This document shows positions 1 through 12,494 of a DNA stretch of 64,000 nucleotides, one piece after another (position 1 is the stretch's first letter; each line of letters opens with the position of its first letter). The position numbers were made by a program, and so were the translations under genes. The stretch comes from Cepaea nemoralis. Lineage: Eukaryota > Mollusca > Gastropoda > Stylommatophora > Helicidae. Under the pieces are notes generated by a model that saw only the letters and a program-made list of their open reading frames with translations, did no database searches and was not told the origin of the DNA. The DNA is taken from NCBI GenBank assembly GCA_014155875.1, contig JACEFZ010013209.1:1-64000 (forward strand), written 5' to 3'.

Positions 1-129
1 GCGGGGTAAAGGGTAAACGACCGTGGTCCTATTCCGAACTGTGAACAGAACGTTGCTGTTTGACTCTACTGTTCTTCTCTTCTGCAAACCTGACTGTTAG
101 TGGGGGAACATATCCACTAGGAAGAAGGA

Positions 130-1805
130 GTTACACATGAGCAAGTGAATCCCCACTTGAGGTCCACACATCCCCAATTCACTCTAACTCCCCCACCCAA
201 CCACACACAACCCATACACACATACATGTCCCCACCCATCCACCACACCCCTACACCTACACATCTCCCCACCCACACACACCTCTCACCCACAACACAT
301 CCCATCTACCCACACCCCAAGCACACATACATTCCCCAACCCACACATCACTCACCCACACACATCCACCCACCTACACACATCTCCCCACCCACTCACA
401 TATCCTCTACCCATCCCATTACCCACCAAGAATCACTCACCCACATATCCTCCTCCACCCACACATCTTCTACCACCCAGCCAAACACACATTCCTCAGC
501 CACACATCCCCCACGCACACACACATCTCCCCGCCAACTCACATATCCCGCACCTACCAACACACAAATTCCGCACCCACCCACATAATCTCCCATCTCC
601 CTCAGCCCACTCACAGATCCCGAGTCCACCCCTACAAACATCCCCCACCATCTCCTAACCTACACAAACTCACCCACCCACATATCCTCTACCCACCCAC
701 ACATCCTCTACCCACCCATCCCCCAACCAAACATCCCTTAACCACACACACTTACTCATATACCATCACCCACCCACACATCCTCTACTCAACCACACAT
801 CCTCCACCCACCCATCCCCCAGTCACACATCACACAGTCCCATCTACGCACACACAACCCACACACACACATCCCCAACCCATCCACTCATCCACTCACA
901 CATGCCTAGACACACGTACTTATCCCTCAACCACTAACACCCACACATCCCTCACCCACTCATCAACACATACATCTCCTATCTACCCACCCACACTCAC
1001 ACACCTCAACCACCCATCTAAACACACATCTCCCACCCTTACACACAAATTTCACCTACCCGAACACCCAACCACACCCCACCCACACACACATCCTTTA
1101 TCCACACCCAGCTCCCCTCACACACAACACCACACCCACAAACATCCGAAAGACACATCCCTCACCCACACACACATCTTCCCACACATCTCCTACCCAT
1201 CCACACATCCCCCAACTACAATCACCCTCAATACCCACACATACATCCTCCATCCAGCCACACAACCCCCACCCAGCCAGACATATCCCCCACCATACAC
1301 ACATCCCCAAATCCATTACCCACACCCATCAAGCACCCTCCCCAACCCACACACATCCCACACCCCACACACATTCACCCACACATCTCTCATCCACACA
1401 CCCCACCCATCCACCCAAACACCCCACACCCATACACATCCCTCACCCACACACACATCCCCAAACCCACAACCACCTCCACCTGCACACATCTCCCACT
1501 CACCACATATCCCCACACCCACATCTCCCCACCCACACATATATCCCCCACCCATCCCATAACCCACCAACAATCATCCATCCACATATCTTCCTCCACC
1601 CAATCACCCACAACCACCTAGCCAAACAAACATCCCCACCCACATACACACATCTCCACGCCAACCCATACATCCCGCACGTACCCACACACAAATCCCC
1701 ACCCATCCACACAATCCCATCCCGCTCACCCCGCCTACACACACATCCTGAGCCCACCCACACACATCACGAATCCACCCACACACACACACATCTCCCC
1801 ATCCT
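130..1805. repeat. degenerate CA/CCCA-rich tandem array
   Basis: About 1.7 kb made almost only of A, C and T on the plus strand, built from variations of CCCACCCACACACATC with CCTC insertions. Open frames on either strand come only from this composition. No gene is visible. Confidence 0.9.
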
Positions 1806-1818
1806 CCAACCTACTAAT

Positions 1819-1950
1819 ATGATCAAACTCCCACACTTTACACACACATGCAGTGACGATTGTCGTGAGCATTGTCGCAAAATTGTAAAGAAAATGGAGA
1901 AAAATTGTACATATACATTTTGTAACTTAAAAATTAGTGATGCAATTCAA
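1819..1950. repeat. first copy of a ~130-bp duplicated segment
   Basis: Starts AAACTCCCACACTT and contains CATTTTGTAAC. A diverged second copy at about 2544-2715 has the same order of landmarks (AAACTCCCACACTTGTCACA, CATTGCGTAACGTAAAAAT). Both sit next to simple repeats. Confidence 0.6.
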
Positions 1951-1983
1951 CTCTCTCTCTCTCTCTCTCTCGCTCTCTCTCTC

Positions 1984-2067
<84 letters not shown>

Positions 2068-2155
2068 TCTCACACACACATACACACACACACACACACC
2101 ACACACACACCATATATATATATATATATATATACATACTCTCACACTCATTCAC

Positions 2156-2196
<41 letters not shown>

Positions 2197-2212
2197 ACAC
2201 ACACTACACCCA
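1951..2212. repeat. compound microsatellite (CT)n-(TA)n-(CA)n
   Basis: Runs of CT, then TA, CA, TA again and CT again. This is pure simple-sequence DNA and a likely assembly and replication hot spot. Confidence 0.97.
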
Positions 2213-2312
2213 CACACCCACAAACAACATACACACAAATATACACATATACCCACGCACCAGGTAGTACCGTCTACTGTTATACGGTAGCTCAGTCATA
2301 TCTGACTAAGAC

Positions 2313-2515
2313 CTGACACATATATATAAACACATATAAACACACATGAACGCACATCTTAACACACGTACAGACATACACTAACAAACAAGCACACACA
2401 CATACACACATGTAAACACACATACGACACGCACACACACATACATCCACACATATAAACACACACACACACACATACATAGACACACCCATCCATCCGC
2501 ACACATACACGCTGC
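2313..2515. repeat. ACACAT-rich simple sequence
   Basis: Degenerate (ACACAT) and (CA) tracts with no coding signal. Confidence 0.85.
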
Positions 2516-2543
2516 CTCACATAATCACTAAAACTAATATGAA

Positions 2544-2715
2544 TAAACTCCCACACTTGTCACACGTACACACTGTCGACTATCGTGAGCAACCTCACAA
2601 GAACATTCAATATTTGAAGAAGAAAAAAATGAGAAAACATGGGAAATATGGAAAATGGTGATGAAAATATGGTATACATTGCGTAACGTAAAAATAAAAT
2701 AGTGGTCCAATCCAG
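2544..2715. repeat. second copy of the ~130-bp duplicated segment
   Basis: A diverged copy of the segment at 1819-1950, in the same orientation, interrupted by small insertions. Confidence 0.55.
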
Positions 2716-2846
2716 TAAGATAATTCCTGGAATGGACATAAACAAGATGAAATAAGCGGTGCATGGTAAATTCAATTGGTAGTAACAATGCTAATATGAA
2801 AGATGAGGATACAGAAAAAAAATATGGCATAATGATATGCTTGCGC

Positions 2847-2850
<4 letters not shown>

Positions 2851-2928
<78 letters not shown>
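2851..2928. repeat. (CT)n microsatellite
   Basis: About 39 uninterrupted CT units. Confidence 0.98.
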
Positions 2929-3119
2929 TTATTTTTCTTTCACGTACACTGGCACACTAACTCTCTCATTGTCTCATTCTCTCCCACACTCTCACTCACT
3001 GTCTCTCTCATGCTTATAGCACTTACTCTCACACTCGCCCTCACTTACATATACATATATACTAACATATTCACTCTCACTTAATCTCTCACTCACTGTC
3101 CCACTTACACTCACTCTCT

Positions 3120-3175
<56 letters not shown>

Positions 3176-3775
3176 CCACACACTTACACGCACTCGTTCA
3201 CTCTCTGAACCACATTAAATCACACTTTATTCGCACACACAGACAAGCAAACAGACACACACATTCACTCACTCTCACTCGTTCATATTCTCATGCACTC
3301 TCTCACTCATCCACTCTCTCTCTCTCTCTCTCTCTCTTTTACACACTTACTCGCTCTCACACTCACTCACTCACGCACATACACGCATACCCACACATTC
3401 GCTCTCACTTACTCACGCTCCCTTACTCACTCACTCACTTGCTGACTCTCTCACACTCACTCAATTTCTCACTCTCTTGCTGACTCTCTAACTTACACTC
3501 ACTCAATTTCTCACTCTATCACACAGACAGACAGACACACAACACACCCACTCTCTCAGATTCACTCATTCTCTCACTAAATCTCTCAAACATACGTCCA
3601 TACTCACTCACTCACTCACTTTTACACTCACTCAGGCATACGCGCATGCATACTCTCTCCTCTCTCTCTCTCTCTCCCTCTCTGTCTCTCTCTCTCTGTC
3701 TCATACTAATTCTCCCACTCACACTCTTTCTTACTCACTCTCTCACCCACTCACACACACACACAGTGAAGAATG
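2929..3775. repeat. CTCA-rich simple sequence with several (CT)n tracts
   Basis: Degenerate CTCACTCA and ACAC units with pure CT tracts near 3121-3168, 3318-3338 and 3658-3700. No gene is seen. Confidence 0.9.
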
Positions 3776-3799
3776 ATAGTGAAAAAATGATACCAGTAG

Positions 3800-4572
3800 G
3801 TGACTTATGGAGGCCTATAGTCGGTATGAAGTAGGTATTGAAAGAGTTTTCGGTTTAATGTGTAAGGACTCATTGGAATTTTCAGATATGGTGGAAGGCT
3901 ATTCCACAAGTGGGCACCAGAATACGCGAAACAAGTTTTGTATAAGTCCAATCTAGGCTTAGGAACCTGTAATTAATTTAAGCGCTTACTGTTCATTGCA
4001 TTAGATTGAATTAACGGTAAAAGATACTCTGGGGTATTTTCAGATATAATTTTATTCACTAATTTGGCTTTGTTAAAAAGGAAGCGCTTTCGAAGTGGTA
4101 GATGGCTGTATAATTTATTACTTTCAACGTGCTTTATGCTAGAAACTAGACGTATAGCGCGGTTTTGAAGCGAACACAGTCATTTCAAATTAGATTTAGG
4201 GCAGCCATCCCAGACTGTAGAACAATAATCGAGAGGTGATTGGATATAGCATGTATAGAATATTTTTCGTGTGCTTTCATCCAAACAGTGCTGAATTTTA
4301 GCAAGTTGGTAAACTTTTTGTGCTATTCTCTTGGTAAGGGCGTGAACATGAGAGCTCCAGTTTAAATGTCTGTCAGTTAAAAGACCTAATGTTTTATGTT
4401 CATTTACATTAATTATAGGTAACGTGTCCACGTGAAGCTCGAGCGGTGTCCCAGTTATGGCTAGGATCTGTAGTTTTTGTCTGGTCGTTATTAGCATGGA
4501 TTTGGTTTTGTCGATGTTAATTAACATTCGGTTTCCATTGTTGTTCCATTTTTGTTTGTTCTTCTTTATCAT
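3800..4572 (-). pseudogene. non-LTR retrotransposon RT C-terminal remnant
   Basis: Minus-strand frame with KTKSMLI, then KTLGLLTDRHLNWSSHV and SPLDYCSTVWDG, the classic region after the RT catalytic motif in Jockey/CR1-like elements. The same frame continues through a TGA at 4180-4182 into LCSLQNRAIRLVS, LRKRFLFNKANLV, a second stop, and then SGAHLWNSLPPYL. The catalytic half is absent; upstream of 4572 the sequence turns into a pyrimidine-rich array. Two in-frame stops and the truncation make this a dead copy. A second copy of the same tail type lies at 54150-54625. Confidence 0.85.
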
Positions 4573-4985
4573 CCTCTTCCATATCTTTCTACTACTTCTT
4601 CTACCGCATCTTTCTTATTCTTTCTCCTTCCCCTTCGTCTCCGTACCCTTCTTTCTCCTCCTAATTCTCATCTTGCGCACCCTTCTTCTTCCTCCTCCTT
4701 CTCATCTTGCGCAGCATTCTTCTTCATCTCATCTTTCGCACCCTTATCTTCCTACTTCATCCCATCTTCCGCATCCTTCTTCTTCATATTTCATCTCATC
4801 TTCCGCATCATTCTCCTTCCTATATCATCTCATCTTCCACGTCCTTCTTCACCCTCCTTCTTCTCATCTTCCGCATCCTTCTTCGTCCTATTTCATCTCT
4901 TCCTCCGCATCCTTCTTCATCTTCCTCCTTTTCATCTCTCATCTTCTGCATCCTTCTTCCGTCTCCTCCTCCTCATTCGCACTCA
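4573..4985. repeat. pyrimidine-rich TTC/ATC tandem array
   Basis: Units such as CATCTTCCGCATCCTTCTTC repeat irregularly. All three plus frames are open because the strand is nearly pure pyrimidine, not because it codes. Confidence 0.85.
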
Positions 4986-5047
4986 GAACTCCACGCGAAC
5001 GTCTCTAGTGGAAGCAGTGGTTGGTTTCTGATTGACTTTATTCCCGC

Positions 5048-5048
<1 letters not shown>

Positions 5049-5093
<45 letters not shown>

Positions 5094-5130
5094 CACGCAC
5101 GCACACACACATGTGTGTGTGTGTGTCCCC
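5049..5130. repeat. (CA)n followed by (TG)n, self-complementary
   Basis: A long CA tract followed by ATGTGTGTGTGTGTGTG. The two parts can pair into a hairpin. Confidence 0.95.
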
Positions 5131-5132
5131 CG

Positions 5133-5285
5133 GAAGTAGTTTCCCGCTACGAGGCTGAGATATGACAGCGCCACCCACATTCTGCAGGCCTGCCAGCAAG
5201 ACGCAATAGGTGGCCAGTCTTTCACTTCCTTTGACCAGTGACGAGCCCCGGCTACAAACCCTCGTCTAACCGTGCTCATGACCTA
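5133..5285 (-). mobile_element. SINE-like dispersed repeat, family C
   Basis: Shares ordered blocks with 34225-34400: TAGTTTC/CAGTTTC, GGTGGCCAGTCTTTC/GGTGGCAAGTCTTTC, and TGCTCATGAC. In the other copy the minus strand carries a B-box-like GGTTCAACACC, which suggests a tRNA-derived SINE on the minus strand. Confidence 0.5.
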
Positions 5286-6060
5286 ACCAACAGTTCCCCA
5301 TCAACTCCGCTGGCCGGAATGAAGCTTGTTGATACCGTATCCGTACTACAACTCGTACCCTGGTGTCAGGAACCCAATATTAACTAACCCAATATATAAC
5401 AGTGACAGGAGTTAACGGAGGACAGCTCACGACAGGCGATCAAGACAGGCAGCCTGGTGTTACCAAGTACAGGTCAACTACAATCCAGTTGAAGCCCTGT
5501 GGTCATCGTGCCACGTTACACCGCACGGGCGACACGAACTGTGAGAAGTGAAGGTCTGACCGAACATACCTGTGTCAGGCAGACGGGTTAAGGACTTCGA
5601 GACGGACGGACAGAGAGGGTTATGCTTGTGTTTCATGATCGCTGTGAGATGGCTGTAATGAGATGTAGCGTGACTGTGATAGATTGAGATGTGCTTGAGC
5701 TGAGGCAGTGAACGAGTTATTTTGTATCTATTGTAAAATGTATAATGCATGTATATACTGCTGTGATAATGTACGAGTTGCGCATGATTATGAGCGCAAC
5801 CTCCAGGAATGTACCAATGCATAGATAGGTTACGTGAATAAAGGATTTACTTCACGGTACCGCGTGTAAGAGTGTAATCATTGAATGTGTGTGACTGTTT
5901 CACCCCTGTTCTGGAGAGCGAGCCAAATGTTAATATAAGTGAGTCCATGACACCTGGATCCTCCATTGGGACATAGGCCCGTAACCAGCTCACACACGCC
6001 GTTCTATTCTTTGCTATCTTCTGCAGCTGCCTCTATGTCCTCCCCTTAATTATTCACCAT
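5286..6060. other. no gene recognised; possible old LTR-like stretch
   Basis: Unique-looking sequence with a polyadenylation-type AATAAA at about 5838. I see no open frame of note, no recognisable protein and no second copy in the window, so an LTR origin is only a guess. Confidence 0.3.
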
Positions 6061-6064
6061 AAAG

Positions 6065-6340
6065 ACACTCTAAAAAATTTTGGAATTCATCACCACACCT
6101 GGGAGACTGCTGCCAAAGACCGAAATTCGTGGCGTACATCATTACGCAAGGGTGTAGTCACTTGTGAAGCAAACCGGCCTGCAAGAGCTGTGAAAAAAAA
6201 AAAGACTGGACAAAAATAAAAACCACTGCAGGAGACCCTCATCCTGGAACGTCAAGCATTCTTTGCTCACATTGTCAAAGAACATTTCGAGCCAAAATAG
6301 GCCTTACCAGCCATCTTAGAACTCACGGCTCCATACTTTC
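6065..6340 (+). pseudogene. non-LTR retrotransposon C-terminal fragment with C2H2 finger
   Basis: A plus-strand frame reads HTWETAAKDRNSWRT and RKGVVTCEANRPA, the segment that ends many RTE/CR1-like pol proteins. After an in-frame stop and a frameshift it continues as CSHCQRTFRAKIGLTSHLRT, the C2H2 motif that closes those proteins. The catalytic domains are missing. Assignment rests on family knowledge of this C-terminal arrangement. Confidence 0.65.
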
Positions 6341-6608
6341 AACCCCACTGGATGAAATGAATGGTCATCATCATTCTTTATGGACAAGCAAGACAATTAT
6401 TCATCTGTCTCGAATTCTCTTCTCTGTGTGTTATAATATCTCCCGCTATTTCGTGCCCCGTATGGGTTCCAGACAAGACAGTGTCTAGTTATAGTATCCT
6501 CATATTGTCTCGGCCAGCTTACCCCATTCTTAAACCTGTGAAAAAAATTTGTTCCCGTGTTTCCTTCCCAGCGCTAGCGTCTTTTCCTCACCTTTGGATT
6601 CCCCACGG

Positions 6609-6950
6609 TAGTGGTTCTCAACCCCCTTTGGCCCATGCACCCCTTCACCTGATGGTCAGAAAGTCATTCCCCCCTTTTTTTTCGTATTTCCTCCATATAA
6701 ATCTCCCCCCCCCCCCCCACACATACTATACCTAAAAATGGAAGCTGCATTTAATAACACATACTAGAACACGTCTAGATGTCTACATAAAACGTGATTT
6801 GCGGGTCTACTTACGTTACAAAATGAATTTCAGAAGGGCGAGAAGTACAGAACTGTAAAGCATGGAGGGAAAAACAATATGAAGTAATCGTTTCTTGTAT
6901 TAACGTGACCTTAAAATAATCTTAATTCCCCCCTGGTTTCAGAACCACTG
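6609..6950. mobile_element. hAT-like non-autonomous DNA transposon
   Basis: The left end TAGTGGTTCTCAACCCC is mirrored at the right end by GGTTTCAGAACCACTG, whose complement is CAGTGGTTCTGAAACC. This CAGTGGTTCTCAA-type terminus is typical of hAT elements. The interior (about 340 bp) has no coding capacity and contains a C-rich run. I could not find a convincing 8-bp target duplication, so the copy is old or its ends are eroded. Confidence 0.6.
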
Positions 6951-6954
6951 TCCT

Positions 6955-7290
6955 AGGAAGCTACATGGCTGAAGAGTATACATCATCTGCCTTGCACTCC
7001 GAAGGTTGTGGATTCGATCCTAGGCTACGACAGGTGGACAGTTAAGAGTATTGCTTTGCTGATCCTGCCACTTGTCTTGTTCCAGATGTATTGCTGTTAC
7101 CTTTCCTCTGGAGTAAACTAGACAGGCCGAGAGAGGGATCGTGCTGCATGGGCAACACATGGTCTCTAAACACAGCCCAGGCTTTGTGCTATGGAGAGGC
7201 ATAACTCCATTTTACAATCGTCTGCCAAGACGGCAAGGTGCCAGTCATGCAGCCTATAATTTCTGTGGTTGTCATTGTTGTCTAAGATTA
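6955..7290 (+). mobile_element. tRNA-derived SINE, family D
   Basis: The head contains GGTTGTGGATTCGATCCTAG, a good Pol III B box. It matches 40405-40610, which has CACTCCGAAGGTTGTGGGTT at the same place. The remainder is non-coding. Confidence 0.6.
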
Positions 7291-7617
7291 GCTTCATAAG
7301 TAATGTATGAATGAAATAATGTATGAGAGCAGACATATAAGAAGGGAAGAATATCAGACAGGCATGCGTGCCCAATTCTTAACCATTTAAAAATAAAGTT
7401 GGTTGGTTCATGCTCTCTCTGTCTCTTCCTCAATCTCACTCTCTGTCAAATTTTTTTTTTGGGTGCTCGCTCACTCACTTTGAACTTAATCGTAGTCCAC
7501 ACACACACTAAGTATACTAGTGATGGACTGAATTTTGCGTGTGGATTAGCTTTCCATATTAACAGTGGTACTCACCATCAGGTGAACCCACTCCAAATTC
7601 AGAGGTACTTGTAATTT

Positions 7618-7775
7618 ATGTCCCCAAGTCAAGGACGAACAGGTCAACATTTTAGTCCAGCTGTCCGTGTAGGGGTTGAACCGATTTCCTCGGCATCAGC
7701 ACACCGGATGTTTAAGAACATGTGTTCTCATCCATTCGGCCATGCGGACCTGCTCTGTCACATTTTATATCTATC
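7618..7775 (-). mobile_element. tRNA-Leu/Ser-like SINE head, family E
   Basis: On the minus strand GGTCCGCATGGCCGAATGG (A box) is followed 60-70 nt later by ATCGGTTCAACCCC (B box). A GTCCG/CGGAC pair could form an acceptor stem. A related A-box half lies at about 28655-28700 on the plus strand. Confidence 0.55.
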
Positions 7776-7937
7776 TCCATCTTTCTGTCTCTCTCTATCA
7801 CACACATGAAGAAAACAACAATTTCTGTGTTGAAATATTTATTCCCTTCATTAAATATGTGACTGTGGGCAGGAATATCCTGTTAATATTATCATTAAAT
7901 ACTGAATAATTAGGTGATTGTTCCCAGGAGCCTGTGC

Positions 7938-8527
7938 AAACATAGGAAACATCAATATTCATCTGATATCATCTCACAAAGAAACAAGTCTAACATAGGA
8001 AACATCAATGTTCATCTGATATCATCTCACAAAGAAACATGTCTAACACAGGAAACATCAATGTTCATCTGATATCATCTCACAAAGAAATGAGTCTAAC
8101 ACAGGAAACATAATTGTTCATCTAATATCATCTCATAAAGAAACCTGTCTAACACAGGAAACATCAATGTTCATCTGATATCATCTCACAAAGAAATGAG
8201 TCTAACACAGGAAACATCAATTTTCATCTGATATCTCACAAAGAATCGAGTCTAACACAGGAAACATCAATATTCATCTGATATCATCTCACAAAGAATC
8301 GAGTCTAACACAGGAAACATCAATGTTCATCTGATATCATCTCACAAAGAAATGAGTCTAACAGAGGAAACATAACTGTTCATCTAATATCATCTCACAA
8401 AGAAACGAGTCTAACACAGGAAACATCAATGTTCATCTGATATCATCTCACAAAGAAACATGTCTAACACAGGAAACATATGTTCATCTAATATCATCTC
8501 ATAAAGAAACCTGTCTAACACAGGAAG
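7938..8527. repeat. ~53-bp tandem array, about 11 copies
   Basis: The unit contains AGGAAACATCAATGTTCATC, then TGATATCATCTCACAAAG and GTCTAAC. Copies vary at a few sites. Confidence 0.95.
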
Positions 8528-8598
8528 ATATGAATTCCTATTCAAGTGTCAACTCATGAAAAAATTACTCTAACACAATCCTACTTCTCATATTTGAC

Positions 8599-8745
8599 CC
8601 CCGGGAAGATTAACCCGGTCAACAAATGCCCACAGAAGTCGAATGTGTCGGTCCTAACGGCGCAAGAACGCAGCTCTGCTGTAAACAGGCACAACGCAGT
8701 CACATCCGAAAAAAAACTCCGGATGAACGCAGAAGAAGAAGAAGA
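8599..8745 (+). mobile_element. solo 3'-terminal unit of the 19747 element, with target duplication
   Basis: 147 bp closely matching 24595-24742, from the CCGGG/CCCGG hairpin to the (GAA)n tail. It is flanked by ATATTTGAC (8590-8598) and ATATTTAAC (8746-8754), a 9-bp target duplication with one mismatch. This is an independent insertion, not a fragment left by rearrangement. Confidence 0.85.
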
Positions 8746-8754
8746 ATATTTAAC

Positions 8755-9065
8755 TGACAAATAAAGTCACATTTCATGATATCTGTGTTCAACATCATCT
8801 GAAGACTGCCCATGTGTCACCAGAGCCCCAACGGAGAAGTCACAAACAGCAACACAGTCGACCTCCCCAACATGTCTTAAAAGGCCACTACAGATTGGTG
8901 GTCCAAAAGTGGCCATCTCACAAAGTAGACAACTTCAGCCATCATCCACCCAGCCATGGACTGGGCTAGGAAGGAAATGGTTCTGTGTGGCTCTGAGCTG
9001 ACACTTCTTTAGGAGTTCTATGGGCAGGAGAAGAAGACGAATGTATATAAGCTTCCAGATGTAAT
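8755..9065. other. no feature recognised
   Basis: Mixed-composition sequence without a convincing frame, repeat or RNA signal. Confidence 0.5.
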
Positions 9066-9084
9066 TTCAGGTAAGCACAATGGA

Positions 9085-9290
9085 TTTACATTGATGTTCC
9101 AGTACAGTGGTGTTCCAGTACAGTGACATTCCAATGCAGTGAAGTTCCAGTACACTGACGTTCCAGTGCAGTGATATTCGAGTACCTTGATGTTCCAGTA
9201 CAGTGGTGTTACAATACAGTGGTGTTCCAGTACCTTGATGTTCCATTAGTGATGTTCCAGTACTTTGATGTTCCAGTACAGTGAGCTCCA
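9085..9290. repeat. GTTCCAGTACAGTGATG short-unit tandem array
   Basis: Units of about 15-17 bp (GTTCCAGTACAGTG with A/G and C/T variants) repeat about 13 times. Confidence 0.9.
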
Positions 9291-9304
9291 TTCAATTCTC
9301 AATC

Positions 9305-12255
9305 TAGGAAGGGTCCATGAGAGAATAAAATACAAGATGATACTAGACATAGAGTGTCCATGAGAGAATGAGATACAAGGTGATACTAGACAGAGAGTGT
9401 CCATGAGAGAATGAGATACAAGGTGATACTAGACAGAGTGTCCATGAGAGAATGAGATACAAGGTGACACTAGACAGAGAGTGTCCATGAGAGAATGAGA
9501 TACAAGGTGACACTAGACAGAGAGTGTCCATGAGAGAATGAGATACAAGGTGATACTAGACAGAGTGTCCATGAGAGAATGAGATACAAGGTGACACTAG
9601 ACAGAGTGTCCATGAGAGAATGAGATACAAGGTGACACTAGACAGAGAGTGTCCATGAGAGAATGAGATACAAGGTGACACTAGACAGAGAATGTCCATG
9701 AGGGAATGAGATACAAGGTGACACTAGACAGAGTGTCCATGAGAGAATGAGATACAAGGTGACACTAGACAGAGAATGTCCATGAGAGAATGAGATATAA
9801 GGTGATACTAGACAGAGAATGTCCATGAGAGAATGAGATATAAGGTGACACTAGACAGAGAGTGTCCATGAGAGAATGAGATATAAGGTGACACTAGACA
9901 GAGAGTGTCCATGAGAGAATGAGATCAACTGGTGACACTAGACAGAGAGTGTCCATGAGAGAATGAGATACAAGGTGACACTAGACATAGTGTCCATGAG
10001 AGAATGAGATACAAGGTGACACTAGACAGAGTGTCCATGAGAGAATGAGATATAAGGTGACACTAGACAGAGAATGTCCATGAGAGAATGAGATATAAGG
10101 TGATACTAGACAGATAATGTCCATGAGAGAATGAGATACAAGGTGACACTAGACAGAGAATGTCCATGAGAGAATGAGATATAAGGTGACACTAGACAGA
10201 GAGTGTCCATGAGAGAATGAGATATAAGGTGACACTAGACAGAGAATGTCCATGAGAGAATGAGATACAAGGTGACACTAGACAGAGAGTGTCCATGAGA
10301 GAATGAGATATAAGGTGACACTAGACAGAGAGTGTCCATGAGAGAATGAGATATAAGGTGACACTAGACAGAGAGTGTCCATGAGAGAATGAGATCAACT
10401 GGTGACACTAGACAGAGAGTGTCCATGAGAGAATGAGATACAAGGTGACACTAGACATAGTGTCCATGAGAGAATGAGATCAACTGGTGACACTAGACAG
10501 AGAGTGTCCATGAGAGAATGAGATCAACTGGTGACACTAGACAGAGAGTGTCCATGAGAGTATGAGATACAAGGTGACACTAGACATAGAGTGTCCATGA
10601 GAGAATGAGATACAAGGTGAAACTAGACAGAGAATGTCCATGAGAGAATGAGATCAACTGGTGACACTAGACAGAGAGTGTCCATGAGAGAATGAGATAC
10701 AAGGTGATACTAGACAGAGAGTGTCCATGAGAGAATGAGATCAACTGGTGACACTAGACAGAGTGTCCATGAGAGAATGAGATACAAGGTGATACTAGAC
10801 ATAGAGTGTCCATGAGAGAATGAGATACAAGGTGACACTAGACAGAGAGTGTCCATGAGAGAATGAGATATAAGGTGACACTAGACAGAGTGTCCATGAG
10901 AGAATGAGATACAAGGTGACACTAGACAGAGAATGTCCATGAGAGAATGAGATACAAGGTGACACTAGACAGAGAGTGTCCATGAGAGAATGAGATACAA
11001 GGTGACACTAGACAGAGAATGTCCATGAGAGAATGAGATACAAGGTGACACTAGACAGAGTGTCCATGAGAGAATGAGATACAAGGTGACACTAGACAGA
11101 GAATGTCCATGAGAGAATGAGATATAACGTGATACTAGACAGAGAATGTCCATGAGAGAATGAGATACAAGGTGACACTAGACAGAGAATGTCCATGAGA
11201 GAATGAGATACAAGGTGACACTAGACAGAGAGTGTCCATGAGAGAATGAGATATAAGGTGACACTAGACAGAGAATGTCCATGAGAGAATGAGATACAAG
11301 GTGACACTAGACAGAGAGTGTCCATGAGAGAATGAGATCAACTGGTGACACTAGACAGAGAGTGTCCATGAGAGAATGAGATATAAGGTGACACTAGACA
11401 GAGAGTGTCCATGAGAGAATGAGATCAACTGGTGACACTAGACAGAGAGTGTCCATGAGAGAATGAGATCAACTGGTGACACTAGACAGAGTGTGTCCAT
11501 GAGAGAATGAGATACAAGGTGACACTAGACAGAGAGTGTCCATGAGAGAATGAGATACAAGGTGACACTAGACAGACAGTGTCCATGAGAGAATGAGATA
11601 CAAGGTGACACTAGACAGAGAGTGTCCATGAGAGAATTAGATACAAGGTGACACTAGACAGAGAGTGTCCATGAGAGAATGAGATCAACTGGTGACACTA
11701 GACAGAGAGTGTCCATGAGAGAATGAGATACAAGGTGATACTAGACAGAGAGTGTCCATGAGAGAATGAGATACAAGGTGACACTAGACAGAGAGTGTCC
11801 ATGAGAGAATGAGATCAACTGGTGATACAAGACAGAGAGTGTCCATGAGAGAATGAGATACAAGGTGACACTAGACAGAGAGTGTCCATGAGAGAATGAG
11901 ATACAAGGTGACACTAGACAGAGTGTCCATGAGAGAATGAGATACAAGATGATACTAGACATAGAGTGTCCATGAGAGAATGAGATCAACTGGTGACACT
12001 AGACAGAGAGTGTCTATGAGAGAATGAGATACAAGGTGATACTAGACAGAGTGTGTCCATGAGAGAATGAAATACAAGATGACACTAGACAGAGTGTCCA
12101 TGAGAGAATGAGATACAAGATGAAACTAGACAGAGAGTGTCCATGAGAGAATGAAATACAAGGTGATACTAGACAGAGAGTGTCCATGAGATACAAGGTG
12201 ATACAAGGTGATACTAGACAGAGAGTGTCCATGAGAGAATGAGATCAACTGGTGA
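9305..12255. repeat. ~43-bp tandem array, roughly 65-70 copies
   Basis: The unit GTGTCCATGAGAGAATGAGA continues with ACAAGGTGACACTAGACAGA. Three variants alternate: ATACAAGG, ATATAAGG and ATCAACTGG, with a 2-bp length change (GAGAGTGT versus GAGTGT). Nearly 3 kb long. The minus-strand frames that look like a repeated protein are by-products. Confidence 0.97.
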
Positions 12256-12259
12256 CATA

Positions 12260-12425
12260 CCAGCTGGTTGTACTTCCTAGACCGTGTTCTAGTACCCATG
12301 TAAAAGTGGTTAACCTGAAGCCCAGGTCAACTAAACAAGAACCCCTGTCTGGGGGGGGGGAATTTGAACACACGACCACCAGGCTTGAGGCAACCACTCT
12401 AAACACTGTTACCATGGCCCCCGAG
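12260..12425 (-). mobile_element. SINE-like dispersed repeat, family F
   Basis: Shares GTACCCAT and a GCCCAGGTCAA-type block with 32540-32735 and 59390-59630. The minus strand carries CGTGTGTTCAAATTCC, a B-box-like motif, and an upstream TGGTAACAGTGTTTAGAG that could be the A box. Confidence 0.5.
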
Positions 12426-12494
12426 GTATAACGTCTGTGACCAAAATCACATAAAATCGTTATATTCTGTTTTACCCATGTGTAAATCATATAA

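Noticed and set aside
145..588. Pro/Thr/His-rich frame at the left end
   Set aside because: Low-complexity translation of the CA/CCCA array; neighbouring frames on both strands are equally open.
5400..5960. Solo LTR
   Set aside because: AATAAA and a retro-like feel, but no paired copy, no duplication and no primer-binding site visible.
7938..8527. CRISPR-like regular repeats
   Set aside because: Direct tandem units without unique spacers in an animal genome; simply a minisatellite.
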